A stretch of DNA of 64,000 bases. Origin: Shewanella subflava. Lineage in GTDB: Bacteria > Pseudomonadota > Gammaproteobacteria > Enterobacterales > Shewanellaceae. The notes under the pieces were generated by a model. The model saw nothing but the letters and a program-made list of their open reading frames with translations, made no database searches and was not told the origin of the DNA. The stretch covers positions 310,001 through 374,000 of the forward strand of contig NZ_JAPDMX010000028.1 of assembly GCF_025971955.1 (NCBI RefSeq), in the 5' to 3' direction. Shown piece after piece: positions 34,607 to 43,855 of the stretch (positions are counted from its first letter, which is position 1; every line of letters starts with the position of its first letter). Position numbers and translations under genes: made by a program.

Positions 34607-37297
34607 ATGAAAAAGACTTGGGCGCTCAGTGCCATAATGATGTCATTAAGTTTGACCGCATGCTCTCCATCAGAATCGACAGTCTCAACCTCTCCAGCTA
34701 CGGCCACTTGGCAGCAAAGTCACCTAGCAGAATTTGCAGATGCACTTATCGTTAAATATCGCTTAGTATCTAATTTACCTGAAGAAGCATGTCCCGCAGA
34801 CGCTAAAGCGGATGAGCGCTGTTTTATTGCTGAGATTGATTTCACCAGTCCAAAAGATATGCTAAACCGTGATTGGGAAATCTATTTTAGCCAAATGCGC
34901 CCAGTTCAAACGGTGCTTAACGACGAGTTTACGATTGAACGTGTGAAAGGTGATTTACACCGTATAACGCCTACAGATAAATTTACTGGATTTAAAGCCG
35001 GACAGGTTAAAACCTTGCGTTTTCGTGGCGAGTTATGGCAATTGTCTGAAACAGACTTTATGCCTAATTACTACATCGTTGCTAAAGACGCTAATGGCAC
35101 AGAGCTAGCGCCGCAGATAATAAGTAGTACCCGTGTTGAAATTGATGCTGACACAGGCATGGAAGTTAGACCCTATGTCGAAGCATTCGTTGATGCAAAA
35201 AGACAATATCAGCGCAGCGATAAAGATAAATTAGTATGGGCTAAATCAGGCGTTTTATTTGAACAGAATAAAGCCGTAGCGATTGAGCCTGCATTAACAG
35301 CTAACTCTTTATTACCCACGCCTCAAACACAAGTTCTGCTAGATAATGCTAAAGCGGTCTCTTTATCACAAGGGATCTCTTTAGACACGCAAAGTATAAC
35401 GGATGCAAAGTTGAATCCTGATGATATTCAAGCGGCTTTAGCCCGTCTTGAACGTATTGGCGTGCCACAATCTGACAAGGGGGTAAAAGTCTCATTTGCA
35501 ACATTATCATCAACCGCTAACCCAGAAGCTGGCTCATATCAGTTAACCATTGCGGATCAGGGCATTGTGATCAAAGCCAATGAGCCCAGTGGTTTTAGCT
35601 ATGCTATTGCCTCAATCACCTCGCTGGTTAATTTGAACGACTTGACCATTAATGCCATGCAAATTGATGACAGTCCTCGTTATCAATACCGTGGTATGCA
35701 TGTTGACGTATCGCGTAATTTCCATAGTAAGCAGTTCTTGTTAGATTTGCTTGATCAAATGGCAGCCTACAAACTCAATAAATTACATTTGCACATGGGA
35801 GATGACGAAGGTTGGCGTTTAGAGATTGATGGCTTACCTGAATTGACGGATATCGGCAGCAAACGATGCCATGATATTACTGAATCAAGCTGTATTTTAC
35901 CTCAGTTAGGCAGCGGACCTTTTGTTGACACTAAAGTGAATGGTTACTACACAAAAGCGGATTATATTGACATTATTAAGTATGCCAATGCGCGTCAAAT
36001 TCAGGTGATCCCGTCAATGGATATGCCAGGGCATTCTCGCGCTGCGATTAAATCAATGGATGCTCGTTATCGTAACCTTATGGCTAAGGGTGATGAGCAG
36101 GCTGCAAAAGAGTTTTTACTTACCGACGCGAATGACACAACGCTATATTCATCCGTACAGTATTATGACGACAACACCTTAAATGTGTGTATGGAATCGA
36201 CTTATCATTTTGTCGACAAAGTGATTACCGAAATCGCAGCATTACACACCCAAGCGGGACAGCCTTTAACAACTTATCACATTGGTGCAGATGAAACCGC
36301 AGGTGCTTGGTTAGAATCTCCTATTTGTCATGACTTTATTGCTAATAACCAATATGGCGTAACCGATATCAAGCTAGTGGGCCCTTACTTTATTGAACGC
36401 GTTGCCAATATGTTAGCTGAAAAAGGCATTCAACCAGCCGGTTGGAGCGATGGTATGAGCCATACTAATCCAGCCAATATGCCTGCTAACTCTCAAACGA
36501 ATGTTTGGGATGTGATATCCCATAAAGGTTATCAGCGTGCTCACCAACAAGTTAATAATGGTTGGACAACGATTCTTTCTAATCCAGAAGTGCTTTATTT
36601 CGACTTCCCTTATGAAGCTGACCCAAAAGAGCACGGTTATTACTGGGCATCTAGGGGGCTGAACAGCAAACACATATTCAGTTTTATGCCAGGTAATTTA
36701 CCTGCTAATGCTGAACAGTGGTTAGATATTGAAGGTAATCCATTTGAGGCCGATGATCGTCCTCAAGTTGACGAAAATGGTCAACAAACCAGTGGTCCAA
36801 TTGTTGCGGGTAAAACCTTCGATGGTATTCAGGGGCAACTCTGGAGCGAAACCTTACGCAGCGATCAAACGGTTGAATACATGATTTACCCAAGATTGCT
36901 AATGCTGGCAGAAAGAGCATGGAACAAGCCTGAATGGGAAGTGCCATATCAGTATAATGGCGCGGTTTATAATCAATCGACTCAGCACTTTACTGCACAA
37001 ATGAGACAGCAGCAGGCGAGCGAATGGCAAAAAATGGCCAATCATTTAGGCCATAAAGAGCTGGCTAAACTAGACAAAGCGGGCATTGAATATCGGGTGC
37101 CTACCGTAGGAGCAATCATTGATGATAAAGGTGTGCTTACGGCAAATATCGCTTTTCCAGGATTACAAATAGAATATAAAGAGCAAGGTAAAGCTTGGCA
37201 GCCTTATCTGAGTCCTGTTGAAGTTAAAGGTCAGGTAGAAGTGCGAGCTATCACACCAGATGGCAAGCGAAAAGGTCGCACATTAGTTGTAAATTAG
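34607..37297 (+). CDS. Beta-N-acetylhexosaminidase, GH20, lipoprotein
   Basis: 896 residues. Lipoprotein signal with lipobox LTAC (Cys19). N-terminal chitobiase carbohydrate-binding domain (about 40-190), GH20b-type domain (about 215-345), catalytic TIM barrel from MHVDVSRNFHSKQF (about 363), with the catalytic Asp562-Glu563 pair in HIGADETAG, and a short chitobiase C-terminal domain. It removes terminal GlcNAc from chitooligosaccharides, probably anchored in the periplasm or outer membrane. GAGG lies 5 nt before the ATG. A NagR operator lies far upstream rather than at its apparent promoter. Confidence 0.95.
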   Translation: MKKTWALSAIMMSLSLTACSPSESTVSTSPATATWQQSHLAEFADALIVKYRLVSNLPEEACPADAKADERCFIAEIDFTSPKDMLNRDWEIYFSQMRPVQTVLNDEFTIERVKGDLHRITPTDKFTGFKAGQVKTLRFRGELWQLSETDFMPNYYIVAKDANGTELAPQIISSTRVEIDADTGMEVRPYVEAFVDAKRQYQRSDKDKLVWAKSGVLFEQNKAVAIEPALTANSLLPTPQTQVLLDNAKAVSLSQGISLDTQSITDAKLNPDDIQAALARLERIGVPQSDKGVKVSFATLSSTANPEAGSYQLTIADQGIVIKANEPSGFSYAIASITSLVNLNDLTINAMQIDDSPRYQYRGMHVDVSRNFHSKQFLLDLLDQMAAYKLNKLHLHMGDDEGWRLEIDGLPELTDIGSKRCHDITESSCILPQLGSGPFVDTKVNGYYTKADYIDIIKYANARQIQVIPSMDMPGHSRAAIKSMDARYRNLMAKGDEQAAKEFLLTDANDTTLYSSVQYYDDNTLNVCMESTYHFVDKVITEIAALHTQAGQPLTTYHIGADETAGAWLESPICHDFIANNQYGVTDIKLVGPYFIERVANMLAEKGIQPAGWSDGMSHTNPANMPANSQTNVWDVISHKGYQRAHQQVNNGWTTILSNPEVLYFDFPYEADPKEHGYYWASRGLNSKHIFSFMPGNLPANAEQWLDIEGNPFEADDRPQVDENGQQTSGPIVAGKTFDGIQGQLWSETLRSDQTVEYMIYPRLLMLAERAWNKPEWEVPYQYNGAVYNQSTQHFTAQMRQQQASEWQKMANHLGHKELAKLDKAGIEYRVPTVGAIIDDKGVLTANIAFPGLQIEYKEQGKAWQPYLSPVEVKGQVEVRAITPDGKRKGRTLVVN

Positions 37298-37317
37298 TTG
37301 TTGCTTAGAGCCGTTTT

Positions 37318-37354
37318 AAAGCCGTCAATAACGATATTGTTGACGGCTTTTTGT
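37318..37354 (+). terminator. Terminator of the hexosaminidase gene
   Basis: AAAGCCGTCAA pairs with TTGACGGCTTT, followed by TTGTTT. Confidence 0.9.
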
Positions 37355-37388
37355 TTCAAAGCGTTAAGTTTTTAGTCATCAGCTACGC

Positions 37389-37439
37389 AGGCGTGTTTAT
37401 CTTTGTCGATATAAAAAATAAACAAAGATAACTATGCCT
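37389..37439. repeat. Intergenic inverted repeat, copy 1
   Basis: Arms AGGCGTGTTTATCTTTGT and ACAAAGATAACTATGCCT (15 of 18 paired) around an AT-rich 15-nt loop. A second, cleaner copy lies at 43603-43650. REP- or MITE-like; lies between the hexosaminidase terminator and the nagK operator. Confidence 0.7.
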
Positions 37440-37511
37440 TAGCTATCAGATTGTTTTTAAATGGTTAATTTGTAGTTGAAATTTGATGAACCATTTTGAG
37501 TTAAAAAACAA

Positions 37512-37527
37512 ATGACAACGCTGTCAT
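37512..37527. promoter_or_regulatory. NagR operator upstream of nagK
   Basis: ATGACAACGCTGTCAT, a NagR-type palindrome about 90 bp before the nagK start. The 318-bp gap 37298-37615 otherwise holds only the terminator and the repeat listed separately. Confidence 0.88.
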
Positions 37528-37615
37528 TTTGGGTGTAACATAGCCTTAACTTATTCATAGGCGCAAATACAATCAATAAAATAGCGACCTTAAACTGAAT
37601 ACCGAGGGGAAAGTC

Positions 37616-38521
37616 ATGGGTCAGAATCAGCTTAGCAATTCGCAGCTTTACATTGGCATCGATGGCGGTGGCAGTAAATGCCGCGCAACCATTTATACTC
37701 AAGACCATAAGCAAATTGGCACCGGTGTTTCTGGCCGAGCAAATCCATTACATGGTTTAGAACAAACTTTTCAATCAATCACTGAATCAACTCAGCTTGC
37801 GCTAGCCGATGCTGGTTTACCTGCTGAGGCTTGTAACCAACTTGTTGCTGGACTGGGTCTTGCTGGCGTCAATGTAGGTCATTTTTACGATCAAATTTCA
37901 AATTGGCAGCATCCATTTAAATCGATGTATTTAACAACTGATCTGCATACCGCTTGCATTGGTGCGCACAATGGTGCCGATGGGGCAGTCATTATTACCG
38001 GAACAGGTTCATGCGGATATGCGCATGTTGGTCATCAAAGTATCAGTTTAGGTGGGCATGGTTTTGCTTTAGGTGATAAAGGCAGTGGTGCATGGTTAGG
38101 CCTTAAAGCTGCTGAGCATGTGTTATTAACACTTGACGGTTTTGCTTGTGAAACTGCACTTACAGATAAATTACTCGCCTACTTTGAAGTTAATGATGCA
38201 ATTGGTATCGTTGAAAATTTAGCGGGCAAATCATCGAGTGTGTATGCCAAACTTGCACGAATTGTATTAGCTACCGCACACGAAGGCGATAAGGTTGCGA
38301 TTGCTATTGTCGAAGAAGGTGCTGCTTATATCAGTGAGCTTGCCAGAAGATTATTTACCATTAACCCTAGTCGTTTTTCGATGATAGGTGGTCTAGCAGA
38401 GCCCTTATTGACTTGGTTAGATGAAGACGTTGCCTCAAAAGTGTCTCCTTCATTATCGCCACCTGAATTCGGTGCCTGTTTGTTTGCTCAACAACAATAT
38501 GCTGCTGAGTCAGTCGCTTAA
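37616..38521 (+). CDS. nagK: N-acetylglucosamine kinase (BadF/BadG family)
   Basis: 301 residues of the ASKHA fold. Phosphate-binding LYIGIDGGGSKCRATIY (9-25), the adenosine-site GAVIITGTGSCGYA (about 122-135) and LGDKGSGAWLG. It phosphorylates imported GlcNAc to GlcNAc-6-P, replacing a PTS. Eukaryote-like kinase typical of the Shewanella nag cluster. GAGGGG lies 6 nt before the ATG. An intercistronic hairpin GGGTAAGTT/AACTTACCC (38531-38552) follows. Confidence 0.93.
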   Translation: MGQNQLSNSQLYIGIDGGGSKCRATIYTQDHKQIGTGVSGRANPLHGLEQTFQSITESTQLALADAGLPAEACNQLVAGLGLAGVNVGHFYDQISNWQHPFKSMYLTTDLHTACIGAHNGADGAVIITGTGSCGYAHVGHQSISLGGHGFALGDKGSGAWLGLKAAEHVLLTLDGFACETALTDKLLAYFEVNDAIGIVENLAGKSSSVYAKLARIVLATAHEGDKVAIAIVEEGAAYISELARRLFTINPSRFSMIGGLAEPLLTWLDEDVASKVSPSLSPPEFGACLFAQQQYAAESVA

Positions 38522-38620
38522 TCACACCCAGGGTAAGTTTTTCAACTTACCCTTTCGCGATATAGCGTATAGCTTATAGCGTATAGGGCATTGGATTATT
38601 ATTCTGTTGCGAGGGTGATT

Positions 38621-39031
38621 TTGACAACACATACCATCAAGGGGCAAGACGCTCGCACTGCTCCTGTTAATATTGCGCAGCCATTAATCGCTAATGACGG
38701 GTTTATTGAACAACTCGGTGTTGATGAAATATCAACCGCCTTGCAACCTCAGTTTGTTATGATGCTTGAATGTTGGGCATCGAAGCATCCGAGTGCATTT
38801 GCCAAGTATATCTGTGACATGAATGATGAATCACATCATCGTTATCTAGAACAAGTTAACAATGTTAAGCAGTGCGGTGCAGATATTGTCCATTTTAATC
38901 ACATCGCCAGTGACTTACGCCCTGGTGTTGCGCCATTACTTTATTGCAATGTTTTATCTCGATGTAACAATGACCATGGCACAACGCCTGACCAGCCAGC
39001 AGGCTTGAAAAAAGTGACCAGAACCCTGTAA
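38621..39031 (+). pseudogene. nagB-II: Degenerate remnant of glucosamine-6-phosphate deaminase NagB-II
   Basis: Functional NagB-II (SIS family, about 330-340 residues) turns GlcN-6-P into fructose-6-P. Here only 136 codons remain, from a TTG at 38621 with GAGGG 5 nt upstream. Residues 1-67 match the family N-terminus (GQDARTAPVNIA, then FVMM and AFAKY) and residues 69-136 match its C-terminus (EQVNNVKQCGADIVHF, PDQPAGLKKVTRTL). The roughly 200 residues between, most of both SIS domains, are gone. The sugar-phosphate loop, normally GRGSSDHAG, reads ECWASKHPS (38768-38794). Around 38943-38990 the family's FYLDV stretch is readable in the +1 frame, marking two offsetting frameshifts. A catalytic protein is very unlikely. 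Position between nagK and nagA confirms the identity. Confidence 0.85.
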
Positions 39032-39067
39032 CGTCGACGAAAAACTAAGAATCAAAACGAGAATATT

Positions 39068-40219
39068 ATGAAACAAATCCTGATTGTTGAACGATTATTT
39101 GACGGTGAAGCTTTTCATCAAAACATGGCAGTAACTATTGATGCTGGCAAGATTACAGCGATCACCGCGGCGGCTAACGTTATCGATGCAGACCCTAGCA
39201 TAGTGCATCACCTTGCAGGGACCCTTGTGCCAGGGTTTGTTGATGTTCAAGTCAATGGTGGCGGTGGCGCCTTATTTAACGACCAACCGAGCGTTGAATG
39301 TATTGAAACAATCGGTCGTGCCCACGCCCGCTTTGGTACAACGGGATTTTTACCTACCTTGATTACCGATGATGTTTCGGTAATGGCTAAGGCCGCTGAC
39401 GCCGTTGCTGATGCGATTAAACATAATAAAGCCGGTGTATTAGGCGTGCATTTTGAAGGCCCGCATTTAAGTGTGCCTAAAAAAGGTGTTCATCCACAGC
39501 AGTTTATTCGCAAAATCAGTGATGAAGAATTAGCAATCTTCAGTCGTCAAGATTTGGGGATAAAAGTGGTCACTTTAGCGCCAGAAAATGTTTCCACTCA
39601 GGTGATTAAGTCATTAGTGAAAGCTGGCGTGCGCGTCTGCCTTGGCCATTCTAATGCTGACTATGACACTGTGGTTGCGGCATTAGATGCTGGTGCTAGT
39701 GGGTTCACTCATTTGTTCAATGCAATGTCACCTTTGGGCTCTCGTGAACCAGGTATGGTTGGTGCAGCACTTGAAAACCAAGATTCATGGTGTGGTTTGA
39801 TTGTTGATGGACACCATGTTCACAGCGCTGCCGCAAAAGTGGCAATCAATGCTAAACCTCGTGGCAAAATGATGTTAGTGACCGATGCCATGCCACCTGT
39901 GGGTATGAGTGAAGACGCCAGTTTTGAATTATTTGGAATTAAAGTGGTTCGTCAGGGAGATCGTCTTAATGCATCTACGGGTGAGTTAGCCGGTTGTGTG
40001 CTTGATATGGTTGGCGCGGTAAATAATAGCGTCACCATGTTAGGACTCGCCCACGATGAAGCGCTGCGTATGGCATCAATGTATCCAGCACAATTTCTTG
40101 GTTTAGAAAAATCCTTAGGGGTGATTAAACCAGGATTTAAAGCTGACTTGGTGCTGTTAAATAGCGCCAATCAAGTCAGCAGAACCTACATAGGTGGCAA
40201 AATAGTATTTGCACAATAG
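39068..40219 (+). CDS. nagA: N-acetylglucosamine-6-phosphate deacetylase
   Basis: 383 residues, amidohydrolase fold. Metal Glu in VHFEGPHLS (about 138), LGHSNADYDTV, THLFNAMSPLGSREPGMVGAAL and the catalytic Asp in VTDAMPP (about 275). Converts GlcNAc-6-P to GlcN-6-P plus acetate. Lies 36 bp after the nagB-II remnant in the same operon. With that gene broken, its product would accumulate or go only to cell-wall synthesis, unless another deaminase exists. Confidence 0.96.
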   Translation: MKQILIVERLFDGEAFHQNMAVTIDAGKITAITAAANVIDADPSIVHHLAGTLVPGFVDVQVNGGGGALFNDQPSVECIETIGRAHARFGTTGFLPTLITDDVSVMAKAADAVADAIKHNKAGVLGVHFEGPHLSVPKKGVHPQQFIRKISDEELAIFSRQDLGIKVVTLAPENVSTQVIKSLVKAGVRVCLGHSNADYDTVVAALDAGASGFTHLFNAMSPLGSREPGMVGAALENQDSWCGLIVDGHHVHSAAAKVAINAKPRGKMMLVTDAMPPVGMSEDASFELFGIKVVRQGDRLNASTGELAGCVLDMVGAVNNSVTMLGLAHDEALRMASMYPAQFLGLEKSLGVIKPGFKADLVLLNSANQVSRTYIGGKIVFAQ

Positions 40220-40274
40220 CTTACCAATTTAAGCTAGTGAATGAGTCAAAAATATAATAACAATAGGGGCCGTA

Positions 40275-41435
40275 ATGTCTGCCAACGCCACCGCAAACAC
40301 TGAATTGAAGCAAGATAAACCCAATAAGCCAAGATTAATGTCACTTGATGCTTTACGTGGCTTTGACATGTTCTGGATTATTGGTGGGGAAGGGCTGTTT
40401 GCTGCCATGTTTGTTTTGACCGGATGGGCGGGATGGCAAATTGCTGCAGGGCAAATGCTGCATAGTCAGTGGCATGGTTTTACATTGTATGATCTTATTT
40501 TCCCCTTGTTTATATTTCTTTCAGGTGTCGCACTAGGTTTATCTCCTAAACGATTAGATAAACTGCCATTGCCACAACGAATGCCTTTGTATCGTCATGC
40601 TATCAAACGGTTAGCATTATTGATTGGCCTTGGCGTGCTTTATAACCATGGTTGGGGCTCTGGGGTGCCGGTTGATCCTGAACAGATACGTTTTTCTAGT
40701 GTATTAGCACGTATTGGTTTTGCATGGTTCTTTGCCGCATTTTTGGTATGGCACACGTCGTTACGCACTCAAATTATCACCACTATTGGGCTGTTAGTGG
40801 GATATTCTCTACTACTGTGCTTTATGCCATTTCCTGGCGGTCAAGCGGGGATATTTACCATGGACGGCAGTATTAATGCTTACATTGATGGGTTATTACG
40901 TCCAGGTATCGCTTATCAAAATAGACCGTTAGATCCAGAAGGTGTGCTTTCAACCATTCCCGCCGTGGTCAATGCATTAATTGGCGTGTTTGTTGGCCAA
41001 TTCATTGTCAAGTCGCACCCTAAAGGGGATTGGGCAAAAGTATTGATTATGACGCTAAGCGGTCTGGTGTTGTTGGCACTTGGCTGGTTATTAAATCCAA
41101 TTATCCCGGTTAATAAAGATCTTTGGAGCAGCAGCTTTGTGCTGGTAACGTCGGGATGGAGTTTACTGTTTTTAGCCTTATTTTATGCTGTGATTGATGT
41201 GCTTAAATGGCAAAAGTGGGCTTTTGTATTCGTGGTGATTGGTACAAACGCCATCATTGTTTATTTAGGCTCGAGCTTAATTGATTGGCACTATATTACT
41301 CGCAGTGTGTTTGGTGGAGTGATACAAGCTTTTCCTGATTCAGCTCAGCAACTTATCAGTGTAATAGGCTTTATCACAGTGCAATGGCTAATTTTGTTAT
41401 GGATGTATCGTCGTAAAATATTTATTCGAATTTAA
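40275..41435 (+). CDS. nagX: NagX, inner-membrane acyltransferase-like protein
   Basis: 386 residues with about ten membrane segments. It begins with the family block LMSLDALRGFDMFWIIGGEGL shared with heparan-alpha-glucosaminide N-acetyltransferase (HGSNAT) and DUF5009 proteins. A luminal-type His motif is visible in HSQWHGFTLYDLIFPLFIFLSG. In GlcNAc loci of marine bacteria it always sits with nagP and nagA; a role in modifying or moving chitosugars is inferred. AGGGG lies 5 nt before the ATG. Confidence 0.88.
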   Translation: MSANATANTELKQDKPNKPRLMSLDALRGFDMFWIIGGEGLFAAMFVLTGWAGWQIAAGQMLHSQWHGFTLYDLIFPLFIFLSGVALGLSPKRLDKLPLPQRMPLYRHAIKRLALLIGLGVLYNHGWGSGVPVDPEQIRFSSVLARIGFAWFFAAFLVWHTSLRTQIITTIGLLVGYSLLLCFMPFPGGQAGIFTMDGSINAYIDGLLRPGIAYQNRPLDPEGVLSTIPAVVNALIGVFVGQFIVKSHPKGDWAKVLIMTLSGLVLLALGWLLNPIIPVNKDLWSSSFVLVTSGWSLLFLALFYAVIDVLKWQKWAFVFVVIGTNAIIVYLGSSLIDWHYITRSVFGGVIQAFPDSAQQLISVIGFITVQWLILLWMYRRKIFIRI

Positions 41436-41469
41436 ATTAAAGGCAGAGATATTTAGGCTTTAGTTGTAA

Positions 41470-41485
41470 ATGACAGCGTTGTCTT
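41470..41485. promoter_or_regulatory. Imperfect NagR operator upstream of nagP
   Basis: ATGACAGCGTTGTCTT: one base differs from the best operators. It lies 35 bp past the nagX stop, suggesting an additional regulated promoter inside the operon. Confidence 0.75.
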
Positions 41486-41578
41486 AGTGGTTGAATTGTT
41501 CTACTATCGAATAAGTTGGTTAATGTGACTCAATTCACATTTCGCCTAACAAACCGCAAAGACCCTATAAATAAAATA

Positions 41579-42895
41579 ATGAGCAGGTTTATGGAAATGA
41601 CAGCAACGAAAGAACAATCTAAAAGTAGCTTAGTACCGATGGCAATTGTCGCGGTTCTGTTTTTTATTCTCGGCTTCGCAACATGGCTGAATGGCTCGTT
41701 GATGCCGTATCTGAAACAAATTCTTCAACTAACGCCTTTCCAAGCGTCACTCATCCTATTTTCATTTTACATTGCTGTGACCTTTACTGCGTTACCCTCG
41801 GCTTGGGTGATCCGCAAAGTCGGTTATAAAAATGGTATGGCGTTAGGTATGGGCATTATGATGCTAGCCGGCCTGCTATTTATTCCTGCAGCGCAAACCC
41901 AAATTTTTGTGCTGTTTCTACTGGCGCAGTTAGTGATGGGTACCGGGCAAACGCTACTGCAAACCGCAGTAAATCCCTATGTGGTGCGCTTAGGGCCTGA
42001 AGAGTCTGCTGCCGCACGTGTGAGTGTGATGGGGATTTTGAATAAAGGTGCAGGTGTTATCGCGCCAATGGTGTTTACCGCATTAATTCTAGATAGCTTT
42101 AAAGACCGTGTCGGTACTGAACTGACTCAGATCCAAATTGATGAAATGGCAAATAGCCTTATTTATCCTTATCTTGGTATGGCTATCTTTATTGGCATTT
42201 TAGCTTTTGCTGTTAAAAAATCACCATTACCAGAATTAGAAAAAGAGCAACAAGAACAGGACTCTGACAAAGGTCAAATTAAACAAGCTTTATCTCATCC
42301 TAACCTTGCTTTAGGTGTAGTGGCGTTATTTGTATACGTTGCTGTAGAGGTCATTGCCGGTGATACCATTGGTACCTTTGCACTAACCTTGGGTGTTGAA
42401 AATTATGGCGTGATGACCTCTTACACCATGCTTTGTATGGTACTGGGTTACACTCTGGGTATTATCTGTATTCCTCGATTTATTTCGCAGCCAAATGCAC
42501 TCATGGTCAGCGCGGTTTTAGGCTTATTATTAACCGCGGGTATCGTATTTGGTGATAGTCAATCATATGCGATAGCAGATTTGCTATTAGTCCCATTTGG
42601 CGGTGCACAGCTACCTGATACTTTATTAATGATTGCTTTCTTAGGTTTAGCCAATGCTATTGTATGGCCTGCTGTGTGGCCTCTCGCATTGTCTGGTATG
42701 GGTAAGTTAACCAGTACGGGCTCAGCGTTATTGATTATGGGTATTGCTGGCGGTGCTTTCGGACCACTATTTTGGGGATTAACCAGCTCAGCCACTTCTC
42801 TTGGTATGCAAGGTGGCTACATGGTGATGTTCCCCTGTTATCTGTTCATTCTATTTTATGCGGTAAAAGGGCATAAAATGAAAAGTTGGAAGTAA
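41579..42895 (+). CDS. nagP: N-acetylglucosamine permease NagP (MFS, FucP-like)
   Basis: 438 residues from the ATG at 41579; ATGs at 41591 and 41597 (the latter with AGG 9 nt upstream) are equally possible, and the frame is open back to a TTG at 41516. Twelve membrane segments in the glucose/galactose/fucose MFS family, with FFILGFATWLNGSLMPYLKQILQLT at the N-terminus and the GTGQTLLQTAVNPYV motif near residue 122. Imports GlcNAc across the inner membrane by proton or sodium symport. Last gene of the nagK-P run. Confidence 0.92.
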   Translation: MSRFMEMTATKEQSKSSLVPMAIVAVLFFILGFATWLNGSLMPYLKQILQLTPFQASLILFSFYIAVTFTALPSAWVIRKVGYKNGMALGMGIMMLAGLLFIPAAQTQIFVLFLLAQLVMGTGQTLLQTAVNPYVVRLGPEESAAARVSVMGILNKGAGVIAPMVFTALILDSFKDRVGTELTQIQIDEMANSLIYPYLGMAIFIGILAFAVKKSPLPELEKEQQEQDSDKGQIKQALSHPNLALGVVALFVYVAVEVIAGDTIGTFALTLGVENYGVMTSYTMLCMVLGYTLGIICIPRFISQPNALMVSAVLGLLLTAGIVFGDSQSYAIADLLLVPFGGAQLPDTLLMIAFLGLANAIVWPAVWPLALSGMGKLTSTGSALLIMGIAGGAFGPLFWGLTSSATSLGMQGGYMVMFPCYLFILFYAVKGHKMKSWK

Positions 42896-42920
42896 CGTTT
42901 GTTACTTCAGCAGACACAAT

Positions 42921-42946
42921 AAAGAGAGCTTATGCTCTCTTTTTTA
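42921..42946 (+). terminator. Terminator of the nag operon
   Basis: AAAGAGAGC pairs with GCTCTCTTT around TTAT, followed by a T run. Confidence 0.9.
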
Positions 42947-42975
42947 TGTCTGTTAAAGTATGTTGGGAGGGTGAT

Positions 42976-43494
42976 TTATTCTTTTCTCATGTTTAACTCA
43001 ACTCTCATCAGTTCTTTGATCGCCTCTGGCATCGCTAATTTAGCCACAGGATAGCCATACGCTTCTATTACCTCAGTGATTGGCACCATGCCATTTGCTC
43101 CCACAAATGTAATTTTGGTTATTCCTACAGCTGTTACTTTGCCATTCCTTTCAAATTTGTGCTCAGTCCAGACCCATTCATCATCCCAATAAATAATGCT
43201 TGATTTCAGTAGATACCTTTCAAAAATTTTAAGGGGATAGCGGTATCTGACCGTGGCAATTCTAGCCACAGGTACCCATTTGTTTTTTAGGAAAGCATTT
43301 AGCAGACCAGCCTGAAGAATAATATTTATCCGACCAAGATCCATGATCGGTAAATATCTATCGCTGCTCATTCTTTTTACATCAACATCATTGATGAAAA
43401 CGCGAAAGTGTAAGGTGTTTTCATCCAATACCCCGATAGAACGTTTGAAATAATGAATAAATATCAAGAACAAAAATCGAAATCTGAGAATCAT
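42976..43494 (-). CDS. Thioesterase-superfamily (hot-dog) protein
   Basis: 172 residues from the ATG at 43494, where AAGGA lies 6 nt upstream; an upstream in-frame ATG is open but poorer. A hydrophobic or amphipathic N-terminal segment (MILRFRFLFLIFIHYF) may anchor it. The body resembles the THEM6-type hot-dog fold: SDRYLPIMDLGRINIILQAG, then WVPVARIATVRYRYPLKIFERY. Probably an acyl-CoA or acyl-ACP thioesterase; substrate unknown. Unrelated to the nag operon it faces. Confidence 0.65.
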   Translation of the reverse strand: MILRFRFLFLIFIHYFKRSIGVLDENTLHFRVFINDVDVKRMSSDRYLPIMDLGRINIILQAGLLNAFLKNKWVPVARIATVRYRYPLKIFERYLLKSSIIYWDDEWVWTEHKFERNGKVTAVGITKITFVGANGMVPITEVIEAYGYPVAKLAMPEAIKELMRVELNMRKE

Positions 43495-43602
43495 TATAAT
43501 TCCTTGTGATTGAGTAAAAGCCTTTATCAGTGAGAACAAGCCAAGTTCAGATTAGCCTTGCTAATACCCTGTACGACCTTGTGTTGTGATGTTCATTTAG
43601 CT

Positions 43603-43650
43603 AGGCTGTGCTTATCTTTGTTGATAAATAAACAAAGATAAGCACAGCCT
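43603..43650. repeat. Intergenic inverted repeat, copy 2
   Basis: Perfect 20-bp arms AGGCTGTGCTTATCTTTGTT and AACAAAGATAAGCACAGCCT separated by 8 nt. Copy 1 at 37389-37439 shares the TTATCTTTGT/ACAAAGATAA core and the AGGC/GCCT ends. Flanking TTAG and TAAA add partial pairing. Confidence 0.8.
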
Positions 43651-43855
43651 AAATGAGCATTGATTGTTAAGCATTTTAGAACACTTTCGTATTAAACGAG
43701 CTAAATATAAGGTTTTATCGAATTTAAGTATGCAAATTAGCAGTGGCCATCATTGTACCAATGGCAACGCTAAGAAGATGGCTCTGCACTTGAGTGATGC
43801 CTTTAATCATCACAAGGCTGAAATAGATTTGAATATGAAGACAAATTGTAGATAC

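Noticed and set aside
37457..37714. 85-codon minus-strand ORF over the nagK promoter
   Set aside because: It overlaps the NagR operator and the nagK N-terminus in antisense with no supporting features.
38591..38620. Upstream TTG start for the nagB-II remnant
   Set aside because: The ten added residues do not match the family, and the GAGGG site is spaced for the TTG at 38621.
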